This document shows positions 43,431 through 53,316 of a stretch of DNA of 64,000 nucleotides, one piece after another. The first letter of the stretch is position 1. Each line of letters opens with the position of its first letter. The notes under the pieces are model-generated. The model did not search any database, was not told the DNA's origin, and worked only from the letters and a program-made list of their open reading frames with translations. Origin of the DNA: Shewanella sp. KX20019 (GTDB lineage: Bacteria > Pseudomonadota > Gammaproteobacteria > Enterobacterales > Shewanellaceae). The position numbers and the translations under genes were made by a program. The stretch is taken from positions 1,178,001 through 1,242,000 of the forward strand of contig NZ_CP068437.1 in assembly GCF_016757755.1 (NCBI RefSeq). The letters run 5' to 3'.

Positions 43431-44150
43431 ATGCAATACCTGGAATATTTATTATTAGGTTATTTAGTCATTTGGCCCATATACATCTATCTCACCCATG
43501 AAAAAGAAAAGCAAAGTGTCATAGCAAACCCGGAACAACGAATTGCTGTTTATCGTATTACTATGCTGCAGTTATGGCTGCCCGTGATGATCTTGATGAT
43601 ACTGGTCTCCCAGAGCCATATTTCGATGAGTGATATCGGATTACAATGGCAGTTCGGGCTGGCTAATCAAATCGGTGTCGCGGCGCTAGTGTTGATTGGT
43701 GGATATTTTTTAATGTCACTTAAAAGGCTTAGTGAAAGCACTGAAAATCATCAAGCGATACGAAAACAGTTAGCTTATATTCAGTGGTTAATGCCAACAT
43801 CAGTCAAAGAGTCCCGTTACTTTATCTTGGGTGTTTCGATCACTGCTGCTGTCTGTGAAGAGTTATTGTTCAGAGGGTATCTAATGCACATGCTAGCCGA
43901 CTATATGCCCACTTACGGCGTCGTCATAATATCGAGTCTTGCCTTTGGGTTACCTCATCTTTACCAAGGACCAATTCATATTCTTAGGACTGCGCTGATA
44001 GGGGGGGTGATGGCGTTGATTTATCTGGCGACAGATTCAATTATCGTTCCCATTGTATTACACGCAGTTATTGACATGTACAGCGGTGCGTTGGCTTATC
44101 TTGTTTTGAGAAAACAGCCAAGTGAAATTATTGCTGAAAAATCCAGATAG
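43431..44150 (+). CDS. CPBP-family intramembrane protease
   Basis: This 239-residue membrane protein has 6-7 TM helices and the Abi/CPBP motifs: EELLFRGYL (near residue 143), FGLPHLYQG (near 170) and the last-motif HAVIDMYSG (near 212). The glutamates and histidines make the glutamic-type intramembrane protease site. I use ATG 43431, which has GGAGAGGAAC just upstream; the frame extends to 43392. Relatives process lipoproteins or bacteriocin peptides in some bacteria; the substrate here is unknown. It is divergent from the LysR gene. Confidence 0.85.
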   Translation: MQYLEYLLLGYLVIWPIYIYLTHEKEKQSVIANPEQRIAVYRITMLQLWLPVMILMILVSQSHISMSDIGLQWQFGLANQIGVAALVLIGGYFLMSLKRLSESTENHQAIRKQLAYIQWLMPTSVKESRYFILGVSITAAVCEELLFRGYLMHMLADYMPTYGVVIISSLAFGLPHLYQGPIHILRTALIGGVMALIYLATDSIIVPIVLHAVIDMYSGALAYLVLRKQPSEIIAEKSR

Positions 44151-44341
44151 ACGCTCTATTTATTGATATGTTTAACTTTTACTATTCTAGTGTTTATTAC
44201 TTGTTCTGTGATAGTGTAATTCGTCCGGAGCATAGACCATATAATCTTCTGTTAAATTAAAATGGGAACAAATAAAATCTAGCGAGAATAAATGGTCATT
44301 CTCGCAAGATAACATTACTCGTTTAAATTTAACAAGTTTGA

Positions 44342-45130
44342 TTAAAAACGGAAGTCTACACCGATAGATGCGGTGAAGCCATCTGAATTAATATCTCCTT
44401 TTGCGGTGTTCTGTATTTCAACATAATCATATTTCAACTCAAAAATAACATTAACAACCTGCTCTCCAACTTGAGTCTTTATTCCTTGTAGCCACATTAA
44501 GTTAGCAACATTCATATCAACACCGCCATATGAAGAGCCAAGGTTAACGTTAAATACAGAGAAGTGTGTTTCGTTCCAAGCATGTAGTGCATAAAGGTTT
44601 ATTGAACCTAGGTGCGCTTCTTCGCCGCCTAATGCCTCAGCGACCTCTTTTGAAGTAATTGGAGGTAGTGGAGAGCCCGGTATGCCGGATGCCATATCTG
44701 CGATATCATCAGTTTTGAAATCAAGGTAGGTATAATTTAATGATGGAAAAAACTGCGTGCCATTATCACTTGATAGTGGCAACATGTAACCCGCTGTGAA
44801 CATACCCGCAGACTCATCTAAATGATAAATATCAACATAAACACCACCGAAACTGTCAAAGTGTGCTGCCCGTAAGCGAGCATTATTTGATTGAGTGTAA
44901 TACTCCGCAAAACCTATAGTTTGTGAAATATCACTTGTTAAGCCCGCTGCACCGCCGCCCGCTAGCAATTTTAGCTCACCGTCTTGATCTGCAAATACAC
45001 CGATTCTCTTGCTGCTATTGCGTGGATCGGCATCATGATATTCAGCTGACTGCTCATCATTGGCGACTGCGTTAGCAGATAGTAAAACCGATGCTGTTAC
45101 TAATGCTGCGTTTAGTTTATTTAGTTTCAA
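44342..45130 (-). CDS. Putative outer-membrane beta-barrel protein
   Basis: The product has 262 residues and a signal peptide (MKLNKLNAALVTASVLLSANAVA). The mature part alternates polar and hydrophobic residues in strands (FFPSLNYTYLDFKT, VVNVIFELKYDYVEI) and ends in FTASIGVDFRF; a C-terminal aromatic residue is typical of outer-membrane barrels. I do not recognise a specific porin family. The gene is isolated, with about 190 bp to the CPBP gene and a long gene-free region upstream. Confidence 0.65.
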   Translation of the reverse strand: MKLNKLNAALVTASVLLSANAVANDEQSAEYHDADPRNSSKRIGVFADQDGELKLLAGGGAAGLTSDISQTIGFAEYYTQSNNARLRAAHFDSFGGVYVDIYHLDESAGMFTAGYMLPLSSDNGTQFFPSLNYTYLDFKTDDIADMASGIPGSPLPPITSKEVAEALGGEEAHLGSINLYALHAWNETHFSVFNVNLGSSYGGVDMNVANLMWLQGIKTQVGEQVVNVIFELKYDYVEIQNTAKGDINSDGFTASIGVDFRF

Positions 45131-45990
45131 AGTGGTGCTCCAAATGGTATTAACTTAATGCAACGCGGCATAACTTCAATGCTGCATTTACTTTATTTTG
45201 TATGTACGGCTTGTATACATATTGTTAGTTAACTAGCGCGAATAAGTAATATTTAAACGATAGTTATTAAAAGTCACACGAAGTTTTATCTAATTCAATG
45301 GTATTAATTAGGCTTGTTTGTTGTTACTAATTATTTGCGGTGATAATAGCATTCGCGATAATTAACTTAAACTGAAAGTAGGACTATATTGTCTGGCTGC
45401 ATAGGACACTTAGTCTCATTTATTATGAATTGGCGCTGGTTACTTGTAGTTAGTAATCTAGATGGTGTTCTGCTCTAGTTACATTTAATTTAATTGTGAT
45501 GTTATGGGCTTTTTCTCTATTTTAGCCAGGGTTTTGTTGTTGAACAAATATTTGATTTTGCCGTGATATAAAATAGAGCGGGATAATAATATGGTTAAGT
45601 ATAATCCCATCAGCATTATTGCTGAGCGGCATAGCTGATATGTTTAGGAGCGAAATTTGCTTGCTACTTGTGAAGGCAACATCCTGAAAATGAGTTGTAA
45701 TTATCAGTCTAGATACTATTTGGCTAATAAATAATATCCTTAAGTATTAATGCCTTGGTTGATTTTCAAGCTTGAATTAATCACTCTTCAAGCGCATCAT
45801 TTACTTAGGCACGGCAATAGCGTTTATCCGCTCAGTCTGAAGAGACGGATTTTAGTGGGAGTTTATGGGCTGTTTGAGGTTAGTTATTACTGCTTAACTG
45901 ACATTCACAGCATCCTAGGTGCTAGCATTGATCGCAACGAATGGTCGCGAGCTAGGTAAAATTAATAGAACAGATCGCAAGGAAAGCACT
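45131..45990. other. 860-bp gene-poor region
   Basis: This contains promoters for the genes at 45130 (minus) and 45991 (plus). An ORF at 45750-45959 (69 residues) is not supported by motif or ribosome site. I see no RNA gene or repeat. Composition is AT-rich. Confidence 0.45.
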
Positions 45991-46521
45991 ATGCATACTC
46001 ATTTGTGGGTTAGCACTATGTTCACCGCTGTCAGTTTGTTGTGTTTATCGATAAGTACATTAGCGACTCCATCAGAGTCGCTGAAGCAGTCCAAACTAAA
46101 AATGCCAGCTCAAAAAACACCAGTGCAACAAGCTGTAGCCATCATCAATATTGATCTCAATAAATACCTCGGCGGTACTCAAGGCAGGCTTAATAATAAG
46201 TCAGCACTTATCTTCAAGTTTGGTGATGGCACGGATGGTAATTCTTGCAGTATTATCACCACAGATAACTATCTTAGGCACTCAAAAAATAGGCTCGAAA
46301 ACATCAACCTTAGCGAGTCTAACTTCTACTTTGATTGCCAATGGAATAATAACTATTATTTTCTTTCTAATCGCTCTCCCACATATGCAGAAGTGATCAT
46401 CAAGCAACCCGATAGCCAGTTCCCTATGTCGATGCATATCGAGGCTAAACTGGTCAACCTTACGGGAGAGGAGGCCAATGTTGTTAGCGGCGACATCTCC
46501 TTAAGAAGAAAACCTAGATAG
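45991..46521 (+). CDS. Exported hypothetical protein, 176 residues
   Basis: The product begins MHTHLWVSTMFTAVSLLCLSISTLATP, a signal peptide with cleavage near residue 26. The mature part is basic and beta-rich with a central DGTDGNSCSIIT and two cysteines (SCS, FDCQW) that may pair. I start at ATG 45991, which has AAGGAAAG 5 bp upstream; the open frame begins at 45919. The family is unknown. It is monocistronic. Confidence 0.7.
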   Translation: MHTHLWVSTMFTAVSLLCLSISTLATPSESLKQSKLKMPAQKTPVQQAVAIINIDLNKYLGGTQGRLNNKSALIFKFGDGTDGNSCSIITTDNYLRHSKNRLENINLSESNFYFDCQWNNNYYFLSNRSPTYAEVIIKQPDSQFPMSMHIEAKLVNLTGEEANVVSGDISLRRKPR

Positions 46522-46847
46522 ACTCACTTTTATGGGAACTACTGAATAATATCAGCCATGATTGGATGGCCAAAGCTTGCCAACTTCCAACCTCCAACCT
46601 CCAACCTTAAGCTACAGACTCTCTTTCTCTAACCTTTGGAGTGCTTGTCGATAACAACGGCTTCTTAATAGAAATTAAGCGAGTAATGAGTTTGCAGTTG
46701 GCGATGGATTTTAATAAATAAATCATATTCGGGAGGTATGATGTTGCCAGTATATAGAAGCGTGTTCTACCGCCGTATTTCCGTAACCGTTTATCGCTAT
46801 TATCGGCAGCAGACTATGCAACGGTTAACTTATCACAAGGAGTATTT
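46522..46847. other. Non-coding region
   Basis: No supported gene. A CCAACCTCCAACCTCCAACC short direct repeat occurs near 46582-46608. AAGGAGTATTT just before 46848 is the ribosome site of the next gene. The ORF 46738-46923 overlaps that gene in another frame and is not real. Confidence 0.5.
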
Positions 46848-47933
46848 ATGTCCCTTAGCCATCAGCAAAAAGTGTACATACCCAAGGACGTTCGAAACAA
46901 TCAATACATCACAGCAGAAATAAAAGTAACAGATGCTTTGTTGGCCCATTATCTAGATTACAAAGCGTGTTATCAGACGCTCAGCCGCACTATTTTCAAG
47001 CTTGCAGAGCAAGATGAGTTATATAATGTGCATGTGATCACTAATGATAAGTTACCCGTGGTGCGTTTTCACAGTGAAACGTATTGCTTTCCAACTGCCG
47101 AGCAGATCGTATTTTTCTATAATCCCAAATACCATGAAGCCCAAAGCCTCCATAGCCAAGATGGTTACCGAGCACGTAAAATAAGGATCGTATTCTTAGC
47201 GACCGGTGAAGACATTCGCAGCAACTCGGCTGATTTTCATCTGAAAGTGCAGTCTTTTCTGACGAAACTGATGCCGCAGTTGCCAGAGAAAGATCTCAGC
47301 ATTAAAATCCGCGACCATCAGCATCTCTCTTACGATCTATTCGCCAAAGCTAAAGGCAACAAAGAGAGCTATGGATATAAGCTACGTTCAATCAGCGACA
47401 GATATAAAGCGAGAAGCTGTCCGCTTCCTGAAGGGCATGGTTCATTATGCTATGTCACAGTAAAACTACCGTTAAGTCGTACGCTTAAGCAGGCTTTATT
47501 ACCTGAAGGTGCCAATGACTTTACCCCACTGTATCAGAAGCTTGAAGATGCTTTTATCCAGACGACATCGGCTAAGAATCTCAACCGGGTTGCTATGGTT
47601 GCCAATGGACTAACGCCATTGGTACGCAACAGTAAATATGACCAAGTCGATGGTACCGACGAAGTACAAATGCTTGGGTTTGATCCCAATATTGAGGATC
47701 AACAATTCATTCGCCACTGGAACGGTAACGATCTAGTTGAAATGGTGAGCTTTACGATTGCTGCGGGCGTACAAGATAGCAAAGATGGTGGGCTTGGCCG
47801 TTACTTGAATCGAGTTGAAGAGGCATTAAAGAGCTTTACATCTGAACTAGCGTTTGACAGATCGCGACAAGATCTCATTGTACGATTCCACCAACATATC
47901 AGCTATCAAATGCCGGAACAGCTCATCAGCTAA
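46848..47933 (+). CDS. DUF3083-like hypothetical protein
   Basis: This 361-residue soluble protein has no signal peptide. I associate it with the Shewanella/Vibrio DUF3083 family, tentatively, from length and organism; the function is unknown. It has two halves with similar wording around an aromatic-rich centre (YGYKLRSISDRYKARSCPLPEGHGSLCYVTVKLPLSRTL). The start ATG 46848 has AAGGAG about 8 bp upstream. A terminator follows at 47974. It is a single gene. Confidence 0.7.
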   Translation: MSLSHQQKVYIPKDVRNNQYITAEIKVTDALLAHYLDYKACYQTLSRTIFKLAEQDELYNVHVITNDKLPVVRFHSETYCFPTAEQIVFFYNPKYHEAQSLHSQDGYRARKIRIVFLATGEDIRSNSADFHLKVQSFLTKLMPQLPEKDLSIKIRDHQHLSYDLFAKAKGNKESYGYKLRSISDRYKARSCPLPEGHGSLCYVTVKLPLSRTLKQALLPEGANDFTPLYQKLEDAFIQTTSAKNLNRVAMVANGLTPLVRNSKYDQVDGTDEVQMLGFDPNIEDQQFIRHWNGNDLVEMVSFTIAAGVQDSKDGGLGRYLNRVEEALKSFTSELAFDRSRQDLIVRFHQHISYQMPEQLIS

Positions 47934-47973
47934 TCAACTTCGTCACGGTGAGTCGACTCAAGATTGTTAATTA

Positions 47974-48001
47974 AAATAGCGAGCCAATGGGTTCGCTATT
48001 T
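47974..48001 (+). terminator. Terminator of the DUF3083-like gene
   Basis: AAATAGCGA - GCCAATGGGT - TCGCTATTT, a 9-bp stem 41 bp after the stop codon. The T-tail is short, so moderate strength is expected. Confidence 0.65.
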
Positions 48002-48327
48002 ATGGATGAACTTTCAGGTAGCAATTTAGCTTTTATTAGTCCTCAAGATAGCTATTTAGTCTATGTGCCCGAAAAAGCTACGCCCGTGCAACTATCCCCA
48101 TGGTTGGCATGAGGGGAATCGTGCGCACGAACGAGGTTGAGCGCTTGCATTTACTGCTTCTTTCCTTGCCATTGGCAGGCTTATAAACTTGATAAATAGA
48201 TGATTTAAAACGAACATGATTGGTCATTAGCTGCATAAAATCCGATAACTCATCACAGTTTTATCTATTACAACTGACTAGGATGTTAATTATCTATTAT
48301 CTCACTGCCGATTAGCGGAGTCTAAGC
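48002..48327. other. Non-coding region before rihA
   Basis: No gene was seen. It holds the rihA promoter area. Confidence 0.45.
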
Positions 48328-49290
48328 ATGTCCAATATAGCCCATTCCCCAAAGCCGATTATCCTCGATTGCGATCCAGGTCATGATGATGCCATCTCAC
48401 TGATTCTTGCATTGAGCAGTAGTCAATTGCAGCCTTTGGCAGTGACCACAAGTGCTGGCAATCAAACTCCAGATAAAACCTTAAACAATGCATTGCGGGT
48501 GCTGACACTGCTCGGGCGCAGCGATATTCCAGTTGCTGGTGGCGCGATTAAGCCATTAGCCCGTGACCTTATCATTGCCGATAATGTCCATGGTGAGAGC
48601 GGTCTTGATGGCCCCGAGCTGCCCGACCCGAGCTTTATGCCATTAAATAAGTCAGCAATAGAGTTGATAGCGGAAAAAGTGCGTGCCAGTAGTGAACCTG
48701 TCACCTTGGTGCCATCGGGTCCATTGACCAATATTGCCCTGTTCCTGTCTACTTACCCTGAGCTGCATTGCAAGATTGAGCGCATTGTATTGATGGGGGG
48801 GGCTGCTGGCGCGGGTAACTGGACTCCCGCGGCTGAGTTTAATATCTTTGTCGACCCAGAAGCTGCCGATATGGTGTTTAAAGCGGGCGTTCCCATCACC
48901 ATGTGCGGGCTGGACGTGACTCATCAAGCGCAAATAATGGATGAAGATATTGAGCGTATTAGGAAAATTCCAAACCATGTCGCCAAGTGTGTGGCTGAGC
49001 TGCTAGATTTCTTCATGATCTATCATAGAGACCCTAAATGGGGCTTTGAAGGCGCACCACTACATGATCCATGCACCATAGCCTGGTTACTCAAGCCTGA
49101 GTTATTTAGCGCTTATGATTGCTGGGTAGGGGTTGAAACTAAGGGCGAATACACTCAAGGCATGACGGTGGTAGATCGATACCAGCTCACCCAACGTCCA
49201 CATAATACTCAGGTGCTTTGTGACATTGATAGAGATGGCTTTGTTGATCTGATTGTTGAATGCCTAACAGCCTATAATCCAAAAAACTAA
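48328..49290 (+). CDS. rihA: Pyrimidine-specific ribonucleoside hydrolase RihA
   Basis: This 320-residue inosine/uridine-preferring nucleoside hydrolase cleaves the N-glycosidic bond of pyrimidine ribonucleosides. The calcium-binding signature ILDCDPGHDDAISLILAL is at residues 11-28. TSAGNQTPDKTLNNALRVL, NVHGESGLDGPELP, GNWTPAAEFNIFVDPEAADMVF and the ligand WGFEGAPLHDPCTIAWLL follow, closely matching Escherichia coli RihA. The start has GGAG 11 bp upstream. It is a single gene. Confidence 0.92.
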   Translation: MSNIAHSPKPIILDCDPGHDDAISLILALSSSQLQPLAVTTSAGNQTPDKTLNNALRVLTLLGRSDIPVAGGAIKPLARDLIIADNVHGESGLDGPELPDPSFMPLNKSAIELIAEKVRASSEPVTLVPSGPLTNIALFLSTYPELHCKIERIVLMGGAAGAGNWTPAAEFNIFVDPEAADMVFKAGVPITMCGLDVTHQAQIMDEDIERIRKIPNHVAKCVAELLDFFMIYHRDPKWGFEGAPLHDPCTIAWLLKPELFSAYDCWVGVETKGEYTQGMTVVDRYQLTQRPHNTQVLCDIDRDGFVDLIVECLTAYNPKN

Positions 49291-49522
49291 TATTGAAAGC
49301 AAGCGCATGGGTTAGTATGAAAGCGAATATGCTTTTCAGCGTTTTGATACTAACGCATCAGCTTAAGCAGCGGTATGTAAGTATGGACTTATCGATTTAA
49401 ACTGGAGTACGGCTCTGATCATTAAAGCTGAGCGCGGTCGAGAAGCTGGGATCGAATAAAACGATTAGCTCTACTGGGTCAATTAGGTCGCCATCCTTGG
49501 CCATAGGGGTTGGCTAGGTCAA

Positions 49523-49840
49523 TTAATCAATGCACTGAAATTCAGCGGTGATTCGAGAGTTAGTACAGCCGTAATCACCGCGGGCGATGCAATTCTCAAA
49601 GCTGGCGAAAGCTTCTACGTCCTTATAGCCCCAACGCTCACAACGCTTAAGAGCAGCAGCCTTTGTGGCTGGCTTATCTATATTTGCAACCGCGCCCCAC
49701 ATTGGGCTGTATTCATGCATCATTTTTACGGTTCCATCAGCCTTACTGCCGCCAGATGCTTGCATGGCAACGGGTGGGGTTTTAACAGCACAACCGCTTA
49801 TTGATAACGCAACAAGGCTTACTAATACTAAACTTTTCAT
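49523..49840 (-). CDS. YecR-like lipoprotein
   Basis: The product has 105 residues and a lipobox (LSISGC, cysteine 17) after MKSLVLVSLVALSISG. The mature part matches the YecR-like lipoprotein pattern: DGTVKMMHEYS, AAALKRCERWGYKDVEAF, GCTNSRITAEFQCID. Four mature cysteines may form disulfides. YecR in Escherichia coli is expressed with flagellar genes, but no flagellar gene is nearby here. It is a single gene. Confidence 0.85.
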   Translation of the reverse strand: MKSLVLVSLVALSISGCAVKTPPVAMQASGGSKADGTVKMMHEYSPMWGAVANIDKPATKAAALKRCERWGYKDVEAFASFENCIARGDYGCTNSRITAEFQCID

Positions 49841-50061
49841 TTTGAATTCATTTTCTTATGTATTTGGGGGAGTAGGTTGAGTATACACTTGTGTAGTTGG
49901 TGGTGTAAAGAGGACGAATTAGAGCCTCTTGCACGAATAGAGCATCGGTAATAGCGAGTAGAATCTCGATTACTCAGCTTTAGGTGGTGGTACTAATGTA
50001 GTCAATGCTTATTTCACCCTGTATCATACGTGCCAGATATTTTATGATGAAGACTGTAAAG

Positions 50062-51390
50062 ATGAGCAATGCCAATAAACCCGCTACCAATGCGCTGCTA
50101 AAACAAGCCCATAACAACATGCCTTTAGGTGTAGCTGATAGCTACCGTTATTGGGGTGAAGAAAATACCGTATTTGTTAAAAGCAGCCAGGGTTGCACCA
50201 TTACCGATGCCGACGACCAGCTGTTTATCGACTTCCGTCTTGCCTATGGGCCTATCATCTTAGGCTATCGCGATAGCAGAGTAGATCAAGCAGTCGTGGC
50301 AGCAATCACTGAACGTGGCACTATTTCTGGCTTTTCAACTGACCTTGATTCCCAAGTGATCGAGTTGATCAAGCAGATGTGCCCCAATATTGAGAAAATG
50401 CGCTTTGCTAACTCAGGTACAGAAGCGGTAATTGGCGCAGTACGTACCGCCCGTGGGTTTACTGGGCGTGATAAAATCGTAGTGGTTGAAGGTGGTTTCC
50501 ATGGCCTTTACGACGAAATGATGTGGAAGTCAGATGTCGATAACTGGGACAACACCACTGAGGAAGCACCGAAGATTGCCTCTTTTGGCGGTGGTATTCC
50601 TGAAGCAAGTCGCGAGCATTTGGAAACCGTGCCACTTAATGATTTTGCTGCTATCGATGAAGTCTTTGCGCGTGTTGGCGATGATATCGCAGCTATTGTG
50701 ATTGAACCGATTTTAGGCAACTGCGGCAGTATTGCATCAAGCCAAGAATACATGCAGAAATTGCGTGATGTTTGTGATGCTAGTGGCACCTTGTTGATTA
50801 TGGATGAAGTTAAAACAGGTTTCCGTGTCGCTAAAGGTGGTGCACAAGAGCTCTACGGTATTCATGCTGATCTAACGACTTATGCTAAAGCGATGGGCAA
50901 TGGTTATCCTGTCGCGGCTTTTGGTGGTCGGAAGGACGTGATGGACGTGATCAGTTTTGGTAAAAATGGTGTCACTCACGGTGGTACGTATACCGCTAAT
51001 ATGATTGCACTCAGCGCCGCTAAAGCAACGTTAACAATTTTGAACGAAACCGATGCGTATGACAGCATCAATAAAGCCGGTGCCGATATTCAACAGGTGT
51101 TGTCACGGGTATTTAGCAAACACGGTATCGAGCATAAGTTTGCCGGCCCTGATGCGATGTTTGGCATTCACTTTGGCAGCGAAGTGCCACATAACTATCG
51201 TGACTGGAAGAAAACAGACAGCGACTTATATACCGAGTTTGCCCATAACTTGATTAAGAGCGGTATTATGTTGGAACCCGATTCGCGGGAGCCGTGGTTT
51301 ATCTGTGAATCCCATAAGGAGATTTGCTTGCTCAAGCTGGAAGAGGTTGCAGATGCCGCCATGGCAAAAGCTATCGCCGATCGCAAGTAA
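50062..51390 (+). CDS. Class III (PLP) aminotransferase, glutamate-semialdehyde-aminomutase-like
   Basis: This 442-residue cytoplasmic class III aminotransferase has RFANSGTEAVIGAVRTARGFTGRDKIVVVEGGFHGLYDE near residue 113, LLIMDEVKTGFR (PLP-ring aspartate) near 246, and the probable Schiff-base lysine in TTYAKAMGNGYPVAAFGGR near 276. The N-terminus MSNANKPATNALLKQAHNNMPLGV resembles glutamate-1-semialdehyde aminomutases; the substrate is not known. I start at ATG 50062; the frame extends to 50005 with other ATGs at 50044, and none has a clear ribosome site. It is a single gene with a terminator after it. Confidence 0.8.
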   Translation: MSNANKPATNALLKQAHNNMPLGVADSYRYWGEENTVFVKSSQGCTITDADDQLFIDFRLAYGPIILGYRDSRVDQAVVAAITERGTISGFSTDLDSQVIELIKQMCPNIEKMRFANSGTEAVIGAVRTARGFTGRDKIVVVEGGFHGLYDEMMWKSDVDNWDNTTEEAPKIASFGGGIPEASREHLETVPLNDFAAIDEVFARVGDDIAAIVIEPILGNCGSIASSQEYMQKLRDVCDASGTLLIMDEVKTGFRVAKGGAQELYGIHADLTTYAKAMGNGYPVAAFGGRKDVMDVISFGKNGVTHGGTYTANMIALSAAKATLTILNETDAYDSINKAGADIQQVLSRVFSKHGIEHKFAGPDAMFGIHFGSEVPHNYRDWKKTDSDLYTEFAHNLIKSGIMLEPDSREPWFICESHKEICLLKLEEVADAAMAKAIADRK

Positions 51391-51432
51391 AGCAGCCTAA
51401 ATTTAGGTTATTAGCCTAGTGTTTTTTGAGGT

Positions 51433-51466
51433 AAAAAAAAGAGGTTAACCTTAGGGTTAACCTCTT
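51433..51466 (-). terminator. Terminator between aminotransferase and ene-reductase genes
   Basis: AAGAGGTTAACC - TTAG - GGTTAACCTCTT, a perfect 12-bp stem. The T-run is on the minus strand, so it best serves the nemA-type gene; it may also stop the plus-strand gene. Confidence 0.85.
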
Positions 51467-51532
51467 CTGCCTCAACGATACCTAATTCAAGGATAAGACA
51501 CAGGGTTGATGATTTAGTAGAGCGCTTTATAG

Positions 51533-52585
51533 CTAGACTAGGCTGGTTAGCATCTCATCTGAATATGGCACTAACTCACTCCCTTCTCTAACTCGGGTGA
51601 CATAATCAGGGTTGGCGATAAAAGGTCTGCCGATCGCGAGTAGATCAAATTTATTTTCGGCGATAGCGGCGCTACCTGTTTCAGCGCTATAGCTGCCTAC
51701 ACCAACTAGGGTTTTACTGTAAACGCTACGTACGTAACTCGATGCGCTGCCGTCTAGATAATCAAACTCCATAGCATCATCAAAAATACCTATGTGCAAA
51801 AATGCTAAATTACGCAACTCAAGCTCAGCTAGTAAGTAGTCAAATACTGCGCGGTCTCGTTTGTCACCTGCCATATTGAAATAAGCACCTGGTGAAACGC
51901 GCAGTGCGGTTCTGTCATTACCAATACGGTTACTTATTGCATCAACAACAGCTAAAGGAAAGCGCGCCATATTTTCAACGGTTTGACCATATTCGTCAGT
52001 GCGACGATTACTGTCGTGATGCAGGAACTGATCGATAAGGTAACCATTGGCACCGTGGATCTCGACGCCATCGAAGCCTGCATCAATCGCATTTGCTGCG
52101 GCCTGAGCATAATCAGCGACTAGCTGCGTGATCTCATCATGGCTAACCGCTTTAGGGACTTGATAGGTCAATTCACGCATTCTAGGAACACTCCCCTCCA
52201 CGCCAATCGCGGATGGGGCTAATACCTGGGTTGAACCTGACTTTTCATAGAAGTGCGGGTGTGCTACTCGACCGGTATGCCACAACTGTGCAAATATTTT
52301 ACCGCCACCTTGATGCACAGCATCGGTCACTACTCGCCAGCCATCTATTTGGGCTGGGGTAAATAAACCGGGCGTGTTGGGGTAGCCTTGACCATCGGCA
52401 CGGATAATCACGGCTTCAGAGATAATAAGGCCTGCCTCTGCGCGGCGTGCATAATAATCTGCCATGGCTTGAGTCGGCACTAATTCACCATCTGCCATAC
52501 AACGAGTCAGCGGTGCCATAAGAATGCGATTTTGTAGGGTGATAGTTTCGTTGAGGGCAAAATTTTGAAATAGGTTATCAGTCAT
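51533..52585 (-). CDS. nemA: Old yellow enzyme-family alkene reductase (NemA-type)
   Basis: This 350-residue FMN flavoenzyme reduces activated alkenes such as maleimides and enones with NAD(P)H. LMAPLTRCMADGELVPTQAMADYYARRA is the FMN-site N-terminus. IIRADGQGYPNTPGLF, AQLWHTGRVAHP, and the substrate-binding EIHGANGYLIDQFLHHDSNRRTDEYG (His and Asn pair) follow. I use ATG 52585 with CGGAGATCGCT upstream; the frame runs to 52612. It is divergent from a TetR gene with three palindromic operator-like sites between them, the same gene pairing as nemRA in enterobacteria. Confidence 0.88.
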   Translation of the reverse strand: MTDNLFQNFALNETITLQNRILMAPLTRCMADGELVPTQAMADYYARRAEAGLIISEAVIIRADGQGYPNTPGLFTPAQIDGWRVVTDAVHQGGGKIFAQLWHTGRVAHPHFYEKSGSTQVLAPSAIGVEGSVPRMRELTYQVPKAVSHDEITQLVADYAQAAANAIDAGFDGVEIHGANGYLIDQFLHHDSNRRTDEYGQTVENMARFPLAVVDAISNRIGNDRTALRVSPGAYFNMAGDKRDRAVFDYLLAELELRNLAFLHIGIFDDAMEFDYLDGSASSYVRSVYSKTLVGVGSYSAETGSAAIAENKFDLLAIGRPFIANPDYVTRVREGSELVPYSDEMLTSLV

Positions 52586-52601
52586 AGCGATCTCCGTTTC
52601 T

Positions 52602-52668
52602 TGAATGTTCATTCAAGATATTCTTATTTGAATAATCATTCAAGTATTATTTTGAACAAACATTCAAA
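52602..52668. promoter_or_regulatory. Three TetR-type operators between nemA and its regulator
   Basis: Three 16-bp inverted repeats with the form TTGAAYRWWCATTCAA: 52602-52617 (TTGAATGTTCATTCAA), 52629-52644 (TTGAATAATCATTCAA) and 52653-52668 (TTGAACAAACATTCAA). The first is 16 bp upstream of the nemA start codon, so binding would block its expression. Spacing of 24-27 bp suits neighbouring dimers on the helix. Confidence 0.8.
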
Positions 52669-52734
52669 ATTAAGTACAATCAGTTTATCGCCGCCCCAAA
52701 ATCCCAAAATGAAAAGCTCGGAGCCCAAGCCCGC

Positions 52735-53316
52735 ATGCGTAATGCTGAATTTGATAGAGAAAAAGTACTAAGATCTGCCATGACCGCTTTTATGGACAAG
52801 GGCTACGGCAAGACGAGTATGCAAGATCTTACTAAAGCCACAGGATTGCACCCCGGCTCTATCTACTGTGCATTCGATAATAAACGTGGCTTATTGTTAG
52901 CGGCTTTAGAGCAATATAAAACCGATAGAAGTGCAGAATTTCAGCGATTTTTTTCGGGAAAAAAACCAGTATTAGTCGAACTAAAAGCCTACCTAGATAA
53001 TACTGTTCAAGAGTGCATTAGCTGCGAAGCGGCCAAAGCGTGCTTGCTCACCAAGGCGCTTAATGAGATGGCGCAGCAAGATGAAGAGGTACAAAAAACA
53101 ATTACCGAGAATCTGGCAAACTGGCAGCAGGGACTCGCCGATGTTTTGGCGTTAGCGCAAACGAAAGGTGAGCTGAGCAGTAAACGTGATAGCCAACATT
53201 TGGCCCGTTTTCTAGTGATGGGAATATACGGTTTAAGAACCTTTGCACACACGCATCCCAAAGGCGACACGCTGCAAGAGCTCGCCGACCAACTTTTTTT
53301 AGATATCAGTGCCTAG
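52735..53316 (+). CDS. TetR-family repressor (NemR-like)
   Basis: The product has 193 residues. The N-terminal helix-turn-helix (residues 9-55) includes AFMDKGYGKTSMQDLTKATGLHPGSIYCAFDNKRGLLL. The ligand domain contains VQECISCEAAKACLLTKALNEM near residue 94, with three cysteines in the region where NemR senses electrophiles. ATG 52735 has GGAGC 12 bp upstream. It is divergent from the ene-reductase gene and three TTGAAT-type palindromes lie between them, so it probably represses both in the absence of reactive electrophiles. The named NemR equivalence is inference. Confidence 0.82.
   Translation: MRNAEFDREKVLRSAMTAFMDKGYGKTSMQDLTKATGLHPGSIYCAFDNKRGLLLAALEQYKTDRSAEFQRFFSGKKPVLVELKAYLDNTVQECISCEAAKACLLTKALNEMAQQDEEVQKTITENLANWQQGLADVLALAQTKGELSSKRDSQHLARFLVMGIYGLRTFAHTHPKGDTLQELADQLFLDISA

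Noticed and set aside
45750..45959. 69-residue ORF
   Set aside because: No motif, no ribosome site, and it sits within a gene-free AT-rich stretch.
46738..46923. 61-residue ORF before the DUF3083-like gene
   Set aside because: It runs into that gene in another frame and lacks support.
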